A DNA stretch of 34,811 nucleotides from a virus: positions 1-34,811 of the IMG/VR virus record IMGVR_UViG_3300021364_000082; one strand, given 5' to 3'. Below the pieces are notes generated by a model. It saw nothing but the letters and a program-made list of their open reading frames with translations. It searched no databases and had not been told where the DNA came from. Shown here one piece after another: positions 6,670 through 15,281 of the stretch; the stretch's first letter is position 1, and each line of letters starts with the position of its first letter. Position numbers and translations under genes: made by a program.

Positions 6670-7989
6670 ATGCCAAGACTAAGTTTATATCGTCCGGAAA
6701 AGGGCAAAGATTACAAATTCATTGACAAAACTATTTGGGAAATGTTCCAAGTAGGAGGTACCGATGTACACCTGCACAAGTATCTAGGAAGCGGTGCTGC
6801 TATACAAGGAGACACTCCAAGTACACCTGAATACGATAGTCTAGACCCTACAAACATACAAGATATGCTGTTTTTAGAAAACAGAGATAGAAAGTATGAT
6901 TCAGACGTGTATGTTATGCGAGGTGTGTACAATGTACAGGATATTGACTTTAATTTAAGCCAATTTGGACTGTTTTTGCAGAATGACACACTGTTTATAA
7001 CATTTCATATCAATGATACTATTGAAAGATTAGGGCGTAGAATTATTGCTGGTGATGTCTTAGAATTACCACACTTAAAAGATTACAATGCTCTTAACAA
7101 CTTACAATTTGCACTTAAAAGATTTTATGTAGTTGAGGAAGTAAATCGTGCTGCTGAAGGATTTTCAGTAACTTGGTATCCACATCTATATAGAGCAAAA
7201 TGTAAACCACTAGTAGATTCACAAGAATTTAAAGATATTTTAGATGGTATTGCTAACCGAGAAGGTTACAAAGGTACATATAATCCTGATAGCACATACT
7301 ATCCAGGAGATGTTGTAGATTACAACGGTGAAAAATACGAATGTGTAATTGAAACAAGCGAAGCACCTCCGAGCAGTGGTTGGAAACTTGCTGATAGTCT
7401 CAAAGACATTATGTCTACATACGAAAAAGAAATGCAGATTACTCAAGCGGTATTAGATCAGGCAGAAGAAGATACACCACAGAGTGGTTATGATACTACA
7501 AAATTATTTACATTACAAAGAGACGAAGCCGGCAAAGCAGAATTAGTATCTGCTGATACTACCTTAGACGATGCTACACTAGATTCTGTAACAGCAGATG
7601 CTGTATATGCCAATGCTGAGAAAGAAGGCTACACAGGTTATCTACTTGGAGACGGTGTTCCACCGAATGGTGCTCCTTTCTCGCAAGGTATAGCATTTCC
7701 ATTAGGAGCCTCAGAAGGACAATATCATCTAAGAACAGATTACAAGCCTTCAAGATTATTCATCTATAAAAAAGGGAGATGGAGTAAAGTAGAGGACGAT
7801 GTGAGAACAAATATTACAAACCTAGGTTCGACTGATACAGCAGACGGTGCGGATTTTGCAGGTAAAGTTGAAAGAGAAACACAGAAAACATCATTTATTA
7901 ATAACACAAATGAAACGGTTATAGACGGTGAAACTATCAAAGAAAAACAGAGTTTATCTAAAGCACTTAAACCAAAGGCAGATAACTAA
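6670..7989 (+). CDS. gp14: Neck protein gp14 with C-terminal extension
   Basis: This 439-residue head-tail joining protein begins MPRLSLYRPEKG. The core (1-195) has the conserved marine gp14 run from FLENRDRKYDSDVYVMRG (68-85), through NVQDIDFNLSQFG (88-100), to AGDVLELPHLKDY (127-139), then YPHLYRAKCKPLVDSQEFKD. T4 gp14 is about 256 residues. The extra C-terminal half contains a module at about 200-240 (YNPDSTYYPGDVVDYNGEKY, ending SGW) that resembles small carbohydrate-binding (CBM5/12-like) domains. A second module near 367-385 has the pattern LRTDY.PSRLF.YK..RW. I start the gene at 6670; an ATG-free extension upstream would run through gp13. It opens a plus-strand operon and its stop overlaps the next start (TAATG). 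Confidence 0.88.
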   Translation: MPRLSLYRPEKGKDYKFIDKTIWEMFQVGGTDVHLHKYLGSGAAIQGDTPSTPEYDSLDPTNIQDMLFLENRDRKYDSDVYVMRGVYNVQDIDFNLSQFGLFLQNDTLFITFHINDTIERLGRRIIAGDVLELPHLKDYNALNNLQFALKRFYVVEEVNRAAEGFSVTWYPHLYRAKCKPLVDSQEFKDILDGIANREGYKGTYNPDSTYYPGDVVDYNGEKYECVIETSEAPPSSGWKLADSLKDIMSTYEKEMQITQAVLDQAEEDTPQSGYDTTKLFTLQRDEAGKAELVSADTTLDDATLDSVTADAVYANAEKEGYTGYLLGDGVPPNGAPFSQGIAFPLGASEGQYHLRTDYKPSRLFIYKKGRWSKVEDDVRTNITNLGSTDTADGADFAGKVERETQKTSFINNTNETVIDGETIKEKQSLSKALKPKADN

Positions 7990-8168
7990 TGAAGATAAAT
8001 GAAATATTAGGATTTGCAACAAGCAGACCAAAGAAACATACAGTAAAAAGACGTCCGCCTGAAAAAGATGACGATTCAGTTGCTGTTAAATTAAAAGCGA
8101 GACGTGCTGCTGCTGCTAAAGGTGACGAAAAAGCATTTACACACGACTTTAAAAAGGCGAGTAAATAA
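7989..8168 (+). CDS. Small basic protein, 59 residues
   Basis: The ATG overlaps the gp14 stop and the TAA overlaps the gp15 ATG, so the gene sits tightly between two structural genes. The protein starts MKINEILGFA and then becomes strongly basic, with RPKKHTVKRRPPEK, KLKARRAAAAKG and FKKASK. I recognise no domain. The short hydrophobic leader and lysine/arginine-rich body recall small head- or DNA-associated proteins of T4-like phages, but this is inference. Stop/start overlaps at both ends support it as a real gene. Confidence 0.7.
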   Translation: MKINEILGFATSRPKKHTVKRRPPEKDDDSVAVKLKARRAAAAKGDEKAFTHDFKKASK

Positions 8169-9670
8169 TGGATTTTTTCTACGACGGACAAATTAGAAGA
8201 TACGTAACACAGTTTATGAGATTATTCATAGGCTTCAAGTATCAGGCTGGTAATGGCGATCAGCAAACTGTTCCAGTTATGTACGGTGATCTTACAAGAC
8301 AAGTTGCTAATATTATTAGAGACAACAGCGAAAACAAAATGCCTACAGTTCCTCGAATGGCTTGTTATATTACTGGACTACAAATGGATACCAGCAGATT
8401 GGCTGATCCTACATTTGTAAGCAAAGTTAACATACGTGAAAGGCATTATACTGTCGACGAAGCCGGTGAAAGAAATTACACTGGAGCACCAGGTAAAAAT
8501 GTTACTGTTGAAAGATTGATGCCTACACCATATATTTTAACAATGAAAGCAGATTTATGGACTAGTAACACAGATCAAAAATTACAGTTACTAGAACAAA
8601 TACTCGTATTGTTTAATCCTAGTTTTGAAATACAAACAAACGACAACTATGTTGATTGGACAAGTTTAAGTGTTGTCTATCTAACAAATCAAACATTTAC
8701 ATCTAGATCAATTCCTGCAGGAACAGAATCAGATATTGATATCTGTAGTTTAGATTTTGAGATACCTGTTTGGATTTCACCACCAGCAAAAGTTAAAAAA
8801 TTAGGAATAGTAAGAAGTATCATTGCAAACATCTTTACAGAAGATGGCGATGTAAAAGATATCGGATCTTTAATTTACAATGACACTACAGGTAGTGGAA
8901 GTGGAGTAAGTACTGCTACATACGGAGAAGGTGGTAAGCAATCATTGTATACAAATCCACGTTATCCAGTATTACTATTCAAAGCCAATAATGGCCAAGA
9001 TTATGATTACGAACTATCTATTGTAGACAATAACGCTGCTATTGTTGCACTAAACATCGATGAAAAAGAATACATTGCACAAGGTAAAAAACTTGACTGG
9101 AATGGTGTAACAGCACTTCTAGGAGGATTTGTAGAAGGAACTAGTATGGTTCATTTCAAACAACCTAACGGTAATGAAATATCAGGAACCTGTGCTATAA
9201 ATCCAAGAGATCCGTTTATAATGTTAGTAAGCGTTGATCCAGATAGTGTACCAGCAAACACTGCAATACCTTCAGCAAATAGATCATCCAATAGTTTGAC
9301 AACACTAGATGCTATTATTGACCCTACTAGATTTAATCCTATCGAAGCGTGGAATGGAGTAAACAATATTCCGCTAGGTACTAGATATCTACTACTTGAA
9401 ACTATAGGAGATACTAAAAACACTGATGGTCCTGATGGTTGGAAGGGTTCTGCTACAGCAGGTAACTTTAAATTAGTTGAAAACAGTATTGTTGAATGGG
9501 ACGGAACTGCTTGGCAAACAGTGTTTGATCCTGATACAGTTGAAGATATTACATATATTACAAATCTTAAAACTGGTGTACAATATAAATGGGATGGAAT
9601 CCAATGGCTGAAATCCTTTGAAGGTGAATACGCACCAGGTTATTGGAGATTCGATCCAGAAGGCGCATAA
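8168..9670 (+). CDS. gp15: Tail sheath stabiliser/terminator gp15, C-terminally extended
   Basis: This is the protein that caps the tail and joins it to the neck. The N-terminus MDFFYDGQIRRYVTQFMRLF corresponds to the T4 gp15 start (FYNSSFRRYATLMGDLF). Further matches are VPVMYGDLTRQ, MPTPYILTMKADLWT (about 117-131), LEQILVLFNPSFEI (about 141-154) and the LDFEIPVWISPPAKVKKLGIVR segment that ends the T4-like core near residue 215. T4 gp15 is 272 residues and this one 500. The extra region includes a C-terminal part with VEWDGTAWQ, YKWDGIQWL and YWRFDPEGA, similar to the short W/G modules in gp18. The start overlaps the stop of the 59-residue gene. Confidence 0.88.
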   Translation: MDFFYDGQIRRYVTQFMRLFIGFKYQAGNGDQQTVPVMYGDLTRQVANIIRDNSENKMPTVPRMACYITGLQMDTSRLADPTFVSKVNIRERHYTVDEAGERNYTGAPGKNVTVERLMPTPYILTMKADLWTSNTDQKLQLLEQILVLFNPSFEIQTNDNYVDWTSLSVVYLTNQTFTSRSIPAGTESDIDICSLDFEIPVWISPPAKVKKLGIVRSIIANIFTEDGDVKDIGSLIYNDTTGSGSGVSTATYGEGGKQSLYTNPRYPVLLFKANNGQDYDYELSIVDNNAAIVALNIDEKEYIAQGKKLDWNGVTALLGGFVEGTSMVHFKQPNGNEISGTCAINPRDPFIMLVSVDPDSVPANTAIPSANRSSNSLTTLDAIIDPTRFNPIEAWNGVNNIPLGTRYLLLETIGDTKNTDGPDGWKGSATAGNFKLVENSIVEWDGTAWQTVFDPDTVEDITYITNLKTGVQYKWDGIQWLKSFEGEYAPGYWRFDPEGA

Positions 9671-9678
9671 GTATCATT

Positions 9679-10065
9679 ATGCAAAAAAGAGCAGGACTAC
9701 TATACCTATCGTTATCAACTAGACGAGTACTGTTAATCTTAGAAAACGAAAAATGGACAGTGCCAACGTTTTCTCGATCTGGTAGTTTGATTAATGATTC
9801 TAAAGATTTACAAGAAGTATTTGCTCCCGGTAAAATTTTACCAATTGAATTATATCTTTCTAAAGACAAAGGTTTTGAATATAGCACATATATTTGTTTA
9901 GTAGATGATGAATTTTTACCACAAGAAGTTTTTACATATTGCTGGGCAACACTAGATTATCTACCCAAGAACATACATATGGGTCTGCGCAACACATTAA
10001 ATAGTAATCTAATAAGAACAAAAATAGAAACTGTTTTGGAGTTACAAAATGCAATCTTTGATTAA
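9679..10065 (+). CDS. Nudix-like protein lacking a Nudix box
   Basis: This 128-residue protein begins 9 nt after gp15. It opens RAGLLYLSLSTRRVLLILENEKWTVP, which fits the first strands of the Nudix fold (aGvl.ls..t.r.LLl.....W..P), and ends with a typical distal portion (YSTYICLVDD...CWATLDYLPKNIHMGLRNTL). Between them, where a G-x5-E-x7-RE-x2-EE box should be, is SGSLINDSKDLQEVFAPG, with no REXXEE. It is probably not a hydrolase of the usual type and may bind nucleotide or act structurally. Assignment to the fold is by pattern only. The start chosen is the ATG at 9679; an upstream ATG would overlap gp15. Its end overlaps the next gene by 17 nt. Confidence 0.6.
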   Translation: MQKRAGLLYLSLSTRRVLLILENEKWTVPTFSRSGSLINDSKDLQEVFAPGKILPIELYLSKDKGFEYSTYICLVDDEFLPQEVFTYCWATLDYLPKNIHMGLRNTLNSNLIRTKIETVLELQNAIFD

Positions 10066-10324
10066 AAGCGAAAAAGTTAGAAAAGATATTGAAAGATATA
10101 GATCTCGAATCGATCAAATTAAAGTAGCAGCAATTAAAAATGAATGTTCAAGATTACTTGCACAACTAGAAAATGAAATTAAATCAATTGATATTGCACA
10201 TCAAGAATTATTTAAATCTAAAACATTACCAAATATGACTAAAGATGTTAGAGAAGAAATTCAAACAATTAGAAAATCTTTAGATAGAAAACTTTCCGAC
10301 GTAGAAAAAGCAAAAATTAGATAG
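10049..10324 (+). CDS. Predicted coiled-coil protein
   Basis: This 91-residue protein consists almost entirely of charged heptad-like helix, for example EKVRKDIERYRSRIDQIK and CSRLLAQLENEIKSIDIAHQEL, ending in SLDRKLSDVEKAKIR. I do not recognise a family. It is the last gene of the plus-strand gp14-gp15 operon, overlaps the Nudix-like gene upstream by 17 nt, and overlaps the opposing tail-fibre gene by 8 nt. A helical assembly or scaffolding role is possible but unproven. Confidence 0.65.
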   Translation: MQSLIKSEKVRKDIERYRSRIDQIKVAAIKNECSRLLAQLENEIKSIDIAHQELFKSKTLPNMTKDVREEIQTIRKSLDRKLSDVEKAKIR

Positions 10325-11915
10325 TTGAGAATTGCTTAATTGTTATAGTACCAACCATTGCTCCGTGGCTTCCACATTGATATCTATAGTTTCCTGATAT
10401 ACTGGAAGGAATTTTCCAATATAAAACACCACCGGTTTGTCCATTAGCATCAGAACCTGTAGTAACTGTACCGTTACTGGTAATATGAATTAGTCCTGTA
10501 TCGTACTGCACACCTGCGGCTGTTTGTATCCAGAACGGGTGTGATGCACTCACACCTGATAGATCAAATGATATCGTTGTACCATTGATAGCGTAAATTG
10601 CTGGATTATCAGTTGTACCATATTGATCAAATCTATATCCAATTGTTCCGTTAACACTTACAACCAACTGTGTTATTGCAGGTATGTAAATGTTACTAAT
10701 ATCTATACCTGCTGAAGTTACATCACTAAGTTCACTAAAGTTATCAACACCACTGCTTACTGTACTTGTAATTGTTAAAGTATCTGTACCGTCGTTTGTT
10801 GTTATAGAAATTCCTGTGCCTGCTGCAATATTTAATGTATCTGTAGTGCTATCTGCTGCAATAGTATTTTGGCCGCTTACAGCAACATTGCTAAATGCGT
10901 TTTGATTGGCGTCGCCGCCGCCACCACTTGTTACAGTAGTGAATGTAAATCCACCGGCACCGTCTGTGGTTAATACTTGTCCGCTAGTACCATCTGTAAT
11001 GCCTAAATCTAAAATACTATCTGGACTGTCTGTAATTCCGTAACCAGCAATTGTGGTTGGTTTGTTTGTTAAATTACCAAAGTTTCCATCAAATGCATCT
11101 GTGATACCGTAACCTGAAATAGTAGTTGGTTTTTCAATAATGTCTGCAAATGGTATTGCTGGAACTTCTGTAAGATAACCTGATAAATCAGGTGGAGTAA
11201 ATGTAAACACACCTGTGGTATTATTGTAAGAAATAGAACCATTTCCTGATGGAGTATTTTCTGCTCCTACACTTAACGCATCTAGTTCTAGTATATCAGG
11301 TTTATTGTTTAAGTTAGAATAATTTAAGAAGTAAGAACTGTCAAACCCATCTAGTGTATCAGCATCGGTACCCCCACCTCCAGAAGTTGCATCAATGCCT
11401 GGAGCCCAACGAGAACCGTTCCATTTTAATACATTTCCTGTTTCCGGTGGACTGCTTGTAGTATCAACATCCATTAAAAAGTCTATTGAAAAACTTTCTA
11501 AGTTTACTTCAACAGTATCTGTGCTACTGTTGGCATTTGTTGTGATGTGAGTTCCCCCAGCAATTGTTAACGTATCGTTTCCTTGATCTGCTACTGATGA
11601 TCCTACATCACCTACAACTGTTCCAAACGATTGTCCTGCTGCGCTCGATGTAATAGTAACACTATCTGTAGCAGGATTTGTTGTTAGTGTTATTCCACTT
11701 CCTGCAACTAATTGAAGTGTATCTGGTGCAGCATCTGCTACAACATTAGATTGTCCTGCAATAGAGATAGTTCCAAAGGCATTACCGCCACCACCACCAC
11801 CGCCGGATGTGCTGACAACATTCCAAACTCCTAGGCTAGCATCATACTGCCAGGTTGTACCACCTTGTGTAAAACTTTGTCCGTCTGCTGGACTATTTGG
11901 AAAATTAATTGCCAT
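10317..11915 (-). CDS. Tail-fibre-like protein with C-terminal cupredoxin-like domain
   Basis: This 532-residue virion-type protein begins with a short W/G module (MAINFPNSPADGQSF..GGTTWQYD..LGVW), followed by a Gly tract. The body is built of beta-repeat segments typical of fibres: LQLVAGSGITL, LNIAAGTGISI, two copies of KPTT(I)(S/A)GYGITD, and an LGITDGTSGQVLTTDGAG segment. The C-terminal ~110 residues look like a cupredoxin: a His in SHPFW (H459), then a strand ending YRYQCGSHGAMVG with C514, H517 and M520. This gives the His...Cys-x2-His-x2-Met order of type 1 copper sites. A trailing beta strand (TITIKQF) closes the domain. The gene is last in a three-gene minus-strand group and meets the plus-strand operon tail to tail. 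Its ribosome site GAGG lies about 7 nt before the ATG. Confidence 0.8.
   Translation of the reverse strand: MAINFPNSPADGQSFTQGGTTWQYDASLGVWNVVSTSGGGGGGGNAFGTISIAGQSNVVADAAPDTLQLVAGSGITLTTNPATDSVTITSSAAGQSFGTVVGDVGSSVADQGNDTLTIAGGTHITTNANSSTDTVEVNLESFSIDFLMDVDTTSSPPETGNVLKWNGSRWAPGIDATSGGGGTDADTLDGFDSSYFLNYSNLNNKPDILELDALSVGAENTPSGNGSISYNNTTGVFTFTPPDLSGYLTEVPAIPFADIIEKPTTISGYGITDAFDGNFGNLTNKPTTIAGYGITDSPDSILDLGITDGTSGQVLTTDGAGGFTFTTVTSGGGGDANQNAFSNVAVSGQNTIAADSTTDTLNIAAGTGISITTNDGTDTLTITSTVSSGVDNFSELSDVTSAGIDISNIYIPAITQLVVSVNGTIGYRFDQYGTTDNPAIYAINGTTISFDLSGVSASHPFWIQTAAGVQYDTGLIHITSNGTVTTGSDANGQTGGVLYWKIPSSISGNYRYQCGSHGAMVGTITIKQFSTI
10927..11010. repeat. Fibre module shared with the gene at 13989
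   Basis: The DNA coding LGITDGTSGQVLTTDGAG and the following FTFTT is closely similar to 14810-14890 in the other fibre gene. By eye about four in five bases agree over roughly 65 nt. It is probably a duplicated or recombined fibre module. Confidence 0.6.
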
Positions 11916-11931
11916 TATTATACCTCATACG

Positions 11932-11937
11932 TATTTA
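11932..11937 (-). promoter_or_regulatory. Late promoter element TAAATA before the 532-residue fibre gene
   Basis: The minus strand reads ACTAAATACG, 16 nt before the ATG at 11915. Transcription would start about 10 nt before the ATG, just after or within an ATGAGG segment that provides the ribosome site. It lies at the very end of the protease gene, so this fibre gene may be transcribed separately as well. Confidence 0.45.
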
Positions 11938-13980
11938 GTATTTCTTAACCCTGATGTTAAAACCGCGTCTTACGGTCAATCTAGACAGGATATTTCTGCG
12001 TCCTTTTTTAAATCTAGCGTCAATCGGTGCTTGATATAAAACTCTAGCAGCACCTCCTTCTAGACTTCTATAATCTGTCCACGTTCCGCCAGTTGGTGTG
12101 GTATTTTCTGCACCAAAATAAAAATCAGTGCCAGATTGTGTGTCTAGATTTAATACCCATTCTTTTAATTCTTTCCAAGTCCAATCTCTATTGTGTTCCA
12201 GTATAGTTGCTAAAAATCCTGCTGCTACAGGACAGGCTGCACTAGTACCGCCAAATGCGCAATCTTCTGGAATTCCTGCACCACTGCCACTGTTAAACGT
12301 AAACCCGTCATAGGTCGCAGGATATCTTCCTTCTGCTGTATATGTTTTATTTGCTGCTAGTGTACCGTCACCTGCTGCATAAACATCTATCTGCTCTCCT
12401 CTATCACTGTATCCTACCTTGCATTCTAATCCACCGTTATAATCATCATCGAGAGCGCCAATGTTTATTGTTTTATAATCTATGCTACCATCTTCTTTTG
12501 TATACTTTCCGCCCTGTTGAGGAAAGCCTGTTCTGTTTGTAGTTCCGTACACAGAAACACCGAACTCAAAAAATTCTGAATTTTCTAAACTTTCACCATC
12601 TGTATCTGTTATATAATTGTTATAATCAGGATGGCCGGATTTTACTACTTTTTGATTGGAATTTCCTGCTGCACCTACAAAGATTACACCTTCGTCTATC
12701 ATTTCATCCAGTGCAGTTGTTAAACTATTTGTACGCATTTCTGATTTCCAGCGACCGCCATCGCCCTGTGTCCCCATATGACTAATGAATGTGGGTTCAG
12801 CAGTATATGAAACATTTGTACTTGCACGATGAGTGTAATAATAGGTAGCACCACTCGGATCTTTGTTTGCACGGTATCCCCAACTGTTTGAAGAAAGTGT
12901 TGGATCTTTTACACCATATGCAGGATTGACTGGTTTCATTCTATGAAACAATTTTTGTAGATCAAACCCTTGTTCAATGCCTGAACCATTAGCCCCGTAC
13001 AAATCAATGGTCCACTTGTTAGCATTATAGGCCCAACCTTGTGTTCTACCGTACGTTAATGCGCCGCAAGGTGTTCCGTGTTCGCCATCGCCGTTGGTTG
13101 GTTGTGAAGTAGGACTTCCGCCGGTTGCATTTCTAGTGTACAGTGGTCCTATAGTTACCGTTCCTTCGTTTTGAAATTTTGCACTGCGTTGTGTACTATT
13201 ACTCCACCAAGTCTTTGCAACATTTTCTACAGGAACTATTGTGCCGTCCCAGCGTGTAGTTAATCTGTTATCAGGATCTGCATCAAACCATTCAGGATCA
13301 ATGTAATATGGAGAATCTAGTACTAGATCTAAAACATCACAATGCCCGTCACCTGGTAGTAGATTTCCTCCTGTGTATCCTGCTGGTTTTTCTACAGGAG
13401 TTATTCCGTCTGATAATAACACACAGTTGTTTTGAAATTCTGGATGTCCGATCCACATTCCTTCGTCTGCAACGATAACATCGATGTCTCTGCCTGTTCC
13501 ATATTGTGAAATAGTTTCTTCAGGCACAGCATTATCTGCTAGTCCGTTGTCTACCCAGGGATCTAAAAACTGTTGATGTCTATACAGTGAATAACTTGCA
13601 CGATTAGAATCAGCAGCAACAGGAGATGCTGGCAATGTGTTTGATACTTCAAATTCTCTGTAATTTTTAATAGTTCCTGCATACCTAGATATTAACTCGG
13701 GCCTGGCTGCTTGTAGTTCATCTTTAGGTGGTTTAAATTCTTCATATTTTGAGTAATCAATGTTTATAAATTTAACTCTGGGATCTTTTTTAAGTTCTTC
13801 TGCTTCTTCTGCCGTTAAAAGATATGTTCCGCGTGTTGGACTGTGTAATTTTTCATCTTCAACACTTACTTTTCTTATTGGTACTGCTTCATACAAATTG
13901 CCATCTGCTATTAACTCAGCGTGTAGTTCTTGCCATTGCTCTTCAGTATGCGTACCTAGTTGATAATATTTTTCAGCCAT
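11935..13980 (-). CDS. Subtilisin-like serine protease (S8 family)
   Basis: This 681-residue protein carries all subtilase catalytic blocks in order: Asp172 in DVIVADEGMWIGHPEF, His301 in GDGEHGTPCGAL, the oxyanion Asn440 in GVIFVGAAGNSN, and Ser580 in FGGTSAACPVAAG. Residues 1-165 have no signal peptide and may form a virion-docking or pro-region; TYLLTAEEAEELKKDPRV at about 52-69 resembles the end of an inhibitor-like propeptide. The C-terminus is basic (RFKKGRRNILSRLTVRRGF). S8-type domains are found in structural genes of some marine phages. Placed between two fibre genes, it is probably virion-associated, acting on fibre maturation or host surface proteins (inference). Confidence 0.88.
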   Translation of the reverse strand: MAEKYYQLGTHTEEQWQELHAELIADGNLYEAVPIRKVSVEDEKLHSPTRGTYLLTAEEAEELKKDPRVKFINIDYSKYEEFKPPKDELQAARPELISRYAGTIKNYREFEVSNTLPASPVAADSNRASYSLYRHQQFLDPWVDNGLADNAVPEETISQYGTGRDIDVIVADEGMWIGHPEFQNNCVLLSDGITPVEKPAGYTGGNLLPGDGHCDVLDLVLDSPYYIDPEWFDADPDNRLTTRWDGTIVPVENVAKTWWSNSTQRSAKFQNEGTVTIGPLYTRNATGGSPTSQPTNGDGEHGTPCGALTYGRTQGWAYNANKWTIDLYGANGSGIEQGFDLQKLFHRMKPVNPAYGVKDPTLSSNSWGYRANKDPSGATYYYTHRASTNVSYTAEPTFISHMGTQGDGGRWKSEMRTNSLTTALDEMIDEGVIFVGAAGNSNQKVVKSGHPDYNNYITDTDGESLENSEFFEFGVSVYGTTNRTGFPQQGGKYTKEDGSIDYKTINIGALDDDYNGGLECKVGYSDRGEQIDVYAAGDGTLAANKTYTAEGRYPATYDGFTFNSGSGAGIPEDCAFGGTSAACPVAAGFLATILEHNRDWTWKELKEWVLNLDTQSGTDFYFGAENTTPTGGTWTDYRSLEGGAARVLYQAPIDARFKKGRRNILSRLTVRRGFNIRVKKY

Positions 13981-13988
13981 TATCTAAC

Positions 13989-15281
13989 CTATATTAAATT
14001 AACCCAAGAACCGTTTTCGTACCCCTGAAATTTATTTGTTGTTGTATTGTAAATTATATCACCGTTCTCGGCAATCAAATTATCTCTTTCAGTAGTAGTA
14101 AACGATGCCATTTTAATCGGAGACGATGTAAGTTCTACTCTTGTGCCAGCAGTTAGTTGAATTTCGTTGTCTGAAAAAATTTCAGGTACTCCTGAACCTT
14201 CACTAGAAAAACTTCCTTGTACTGTTAGATTATTTGTTACTGTTAAATCTTGACCTACAGTTAAATCATTTCCTACCTGAAGATCACTTAACATTGAAAC
14301 TAATGGAACAATTTCAAGTGCTGTACTGTCATCAGAATCAATAGTGTTTCCTGTAAACGTTACATTTCCAGTGTCACCGCTACCTGATATTACTATGTTA
14401 CCAGATCCTAGTATACTTGTTCCGTTAACAGTTTTTATATTTGTACCACTTACAAGTGCAGCCTGTGCATCTGTAATACCATAACCCGAAAGCGTTGTAG
14501 GCGTTGTTCCTAAATCTGCAAAGTCTACAACAGCACTACTTTCGTTTTGTACTGCTGACCAAGCACCGCTATGTGCATAGTAAAGTTTACCTTCTGCGTG
14601 AACGTGTGCGATTGCACCGTGATATGTTGATGCATCCGGTAAATCTCCCAGTGTATCATATAAAAATCTTATCTTGTGATTGGCAACTGTAGGTGCATCA
14701 ATAGCACCTGTCATTGTTCCGCCGGCAAGGCCTAGTGCATCAGTTATTCCGTATCCGCTTAGTGTTGTAGGTGTTCCTGTTAGTTCACTCCAGTCACTCG
14801 CTCCACCTGAAATTGTTGTAAATGTAAAACCACCTGCTCCGTTTGTAGTTAATACCTGTCCGTTAGTACCATCGCTAATACCTAGGTCTGTTAAACTGCT
14901 AGGAACATTTTCTGTACCTGATACTGGTTGAATCCATTGATTAGAATCACCGTCGTTGACATAAACATACAGTCTTGCATTCGCAGTATTAAACCATATA
15001 GTACCTGCATCTGGAGTGCTAGGTGTATTATCCCCAACATTAATACTTCCGCTGCCGCCTACTCCTGCTGACTCTGCTTTTGCAACAAATGCTTCGTTTG
15101 AAATGTTAGATAAATCTACCTTAACAAGAGCCATACCGCCAGCATTTTCGCTATCAAAAACTCTTAAGGTATTATTATCTTTATCATAGAATATTTCACC
15201 TCTAGCACCGGTTTTTCTATCTAGAAAATCGGCATCTCTAGGTACTACTCGTAAATTATTAATAATAGGTATTCTTGCCAT
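13989..15281 (-). CDS. Tail-fibre-like virion structural protein
   Basis: This 430-residue protein starts MARIPIINNLRVVPRDADFL, an N-terminus I associate with structural proteins of marine T4-like phages. The sequence RKTGARGEIFYDKDNNTLRVFD follows. Next come a W-ending module (TIWFNTANARLYVY...QWIQPV), an LGISDGTNGQVLTTNGAG segment, two copies of PTTLSGYGITDA, and late strands such as LTVGQDLTVTNNLTVQGS that suggest beta-helical fibre repeats. The C-terminal NLIAENGDIIYNTTTNKFQGYENGSW resembles modules that cap phage fibres. It opens a minus-strand group with the protease and the 532-residue fibre protein. No transmembrane segment is present. Confidence 0.8.
   Translation of the reverse strand: MARIPIINNLRVVPRDADFLDRKTGARGEIFYDKDNNTLRVFDSENAGGMALVKVDLSNISNEAFVAKAESAGVGGSGSINVGDNTPSTPDAGTIWFNTANARLYVYVNDGDSNQWIQPVSGTENVPSSLTDLGISDGTNGQVLTTNGAGGFTFTTISGGASDWSELTGTPTTLSGYGITDALGLAGGTMTGAIDAPTVANHKIRFLYDTLGDLPDASTYHGAIAHVHAEGKLYYAHSGAWSAVQNESSAVVDFADLGTTPTTLSGYGITDAQAALVSGTNIKTVNGTSILGSGNIVISGSGDTGNVTFTGNTIDSDDSTALEIVPLVSMLSDLQVGNDLTVGQDLTVTNNLTVQGSFSSEGSGVPEIFSDNEIQLTAGTRVELTSSPIKMASFTTTERDNLIAENGDIIYNTTTNKFQGYENGSWVNLI
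14810..14890. repeat. Fibre module shared with the gene at 10317
   Basis: This is the partner of 10927-11010. The encoded LGISDGTNGQVLTTNGAG is nearly identical to the corresponding segment of the 532-residue fibre protein. Confidence 0.6.
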
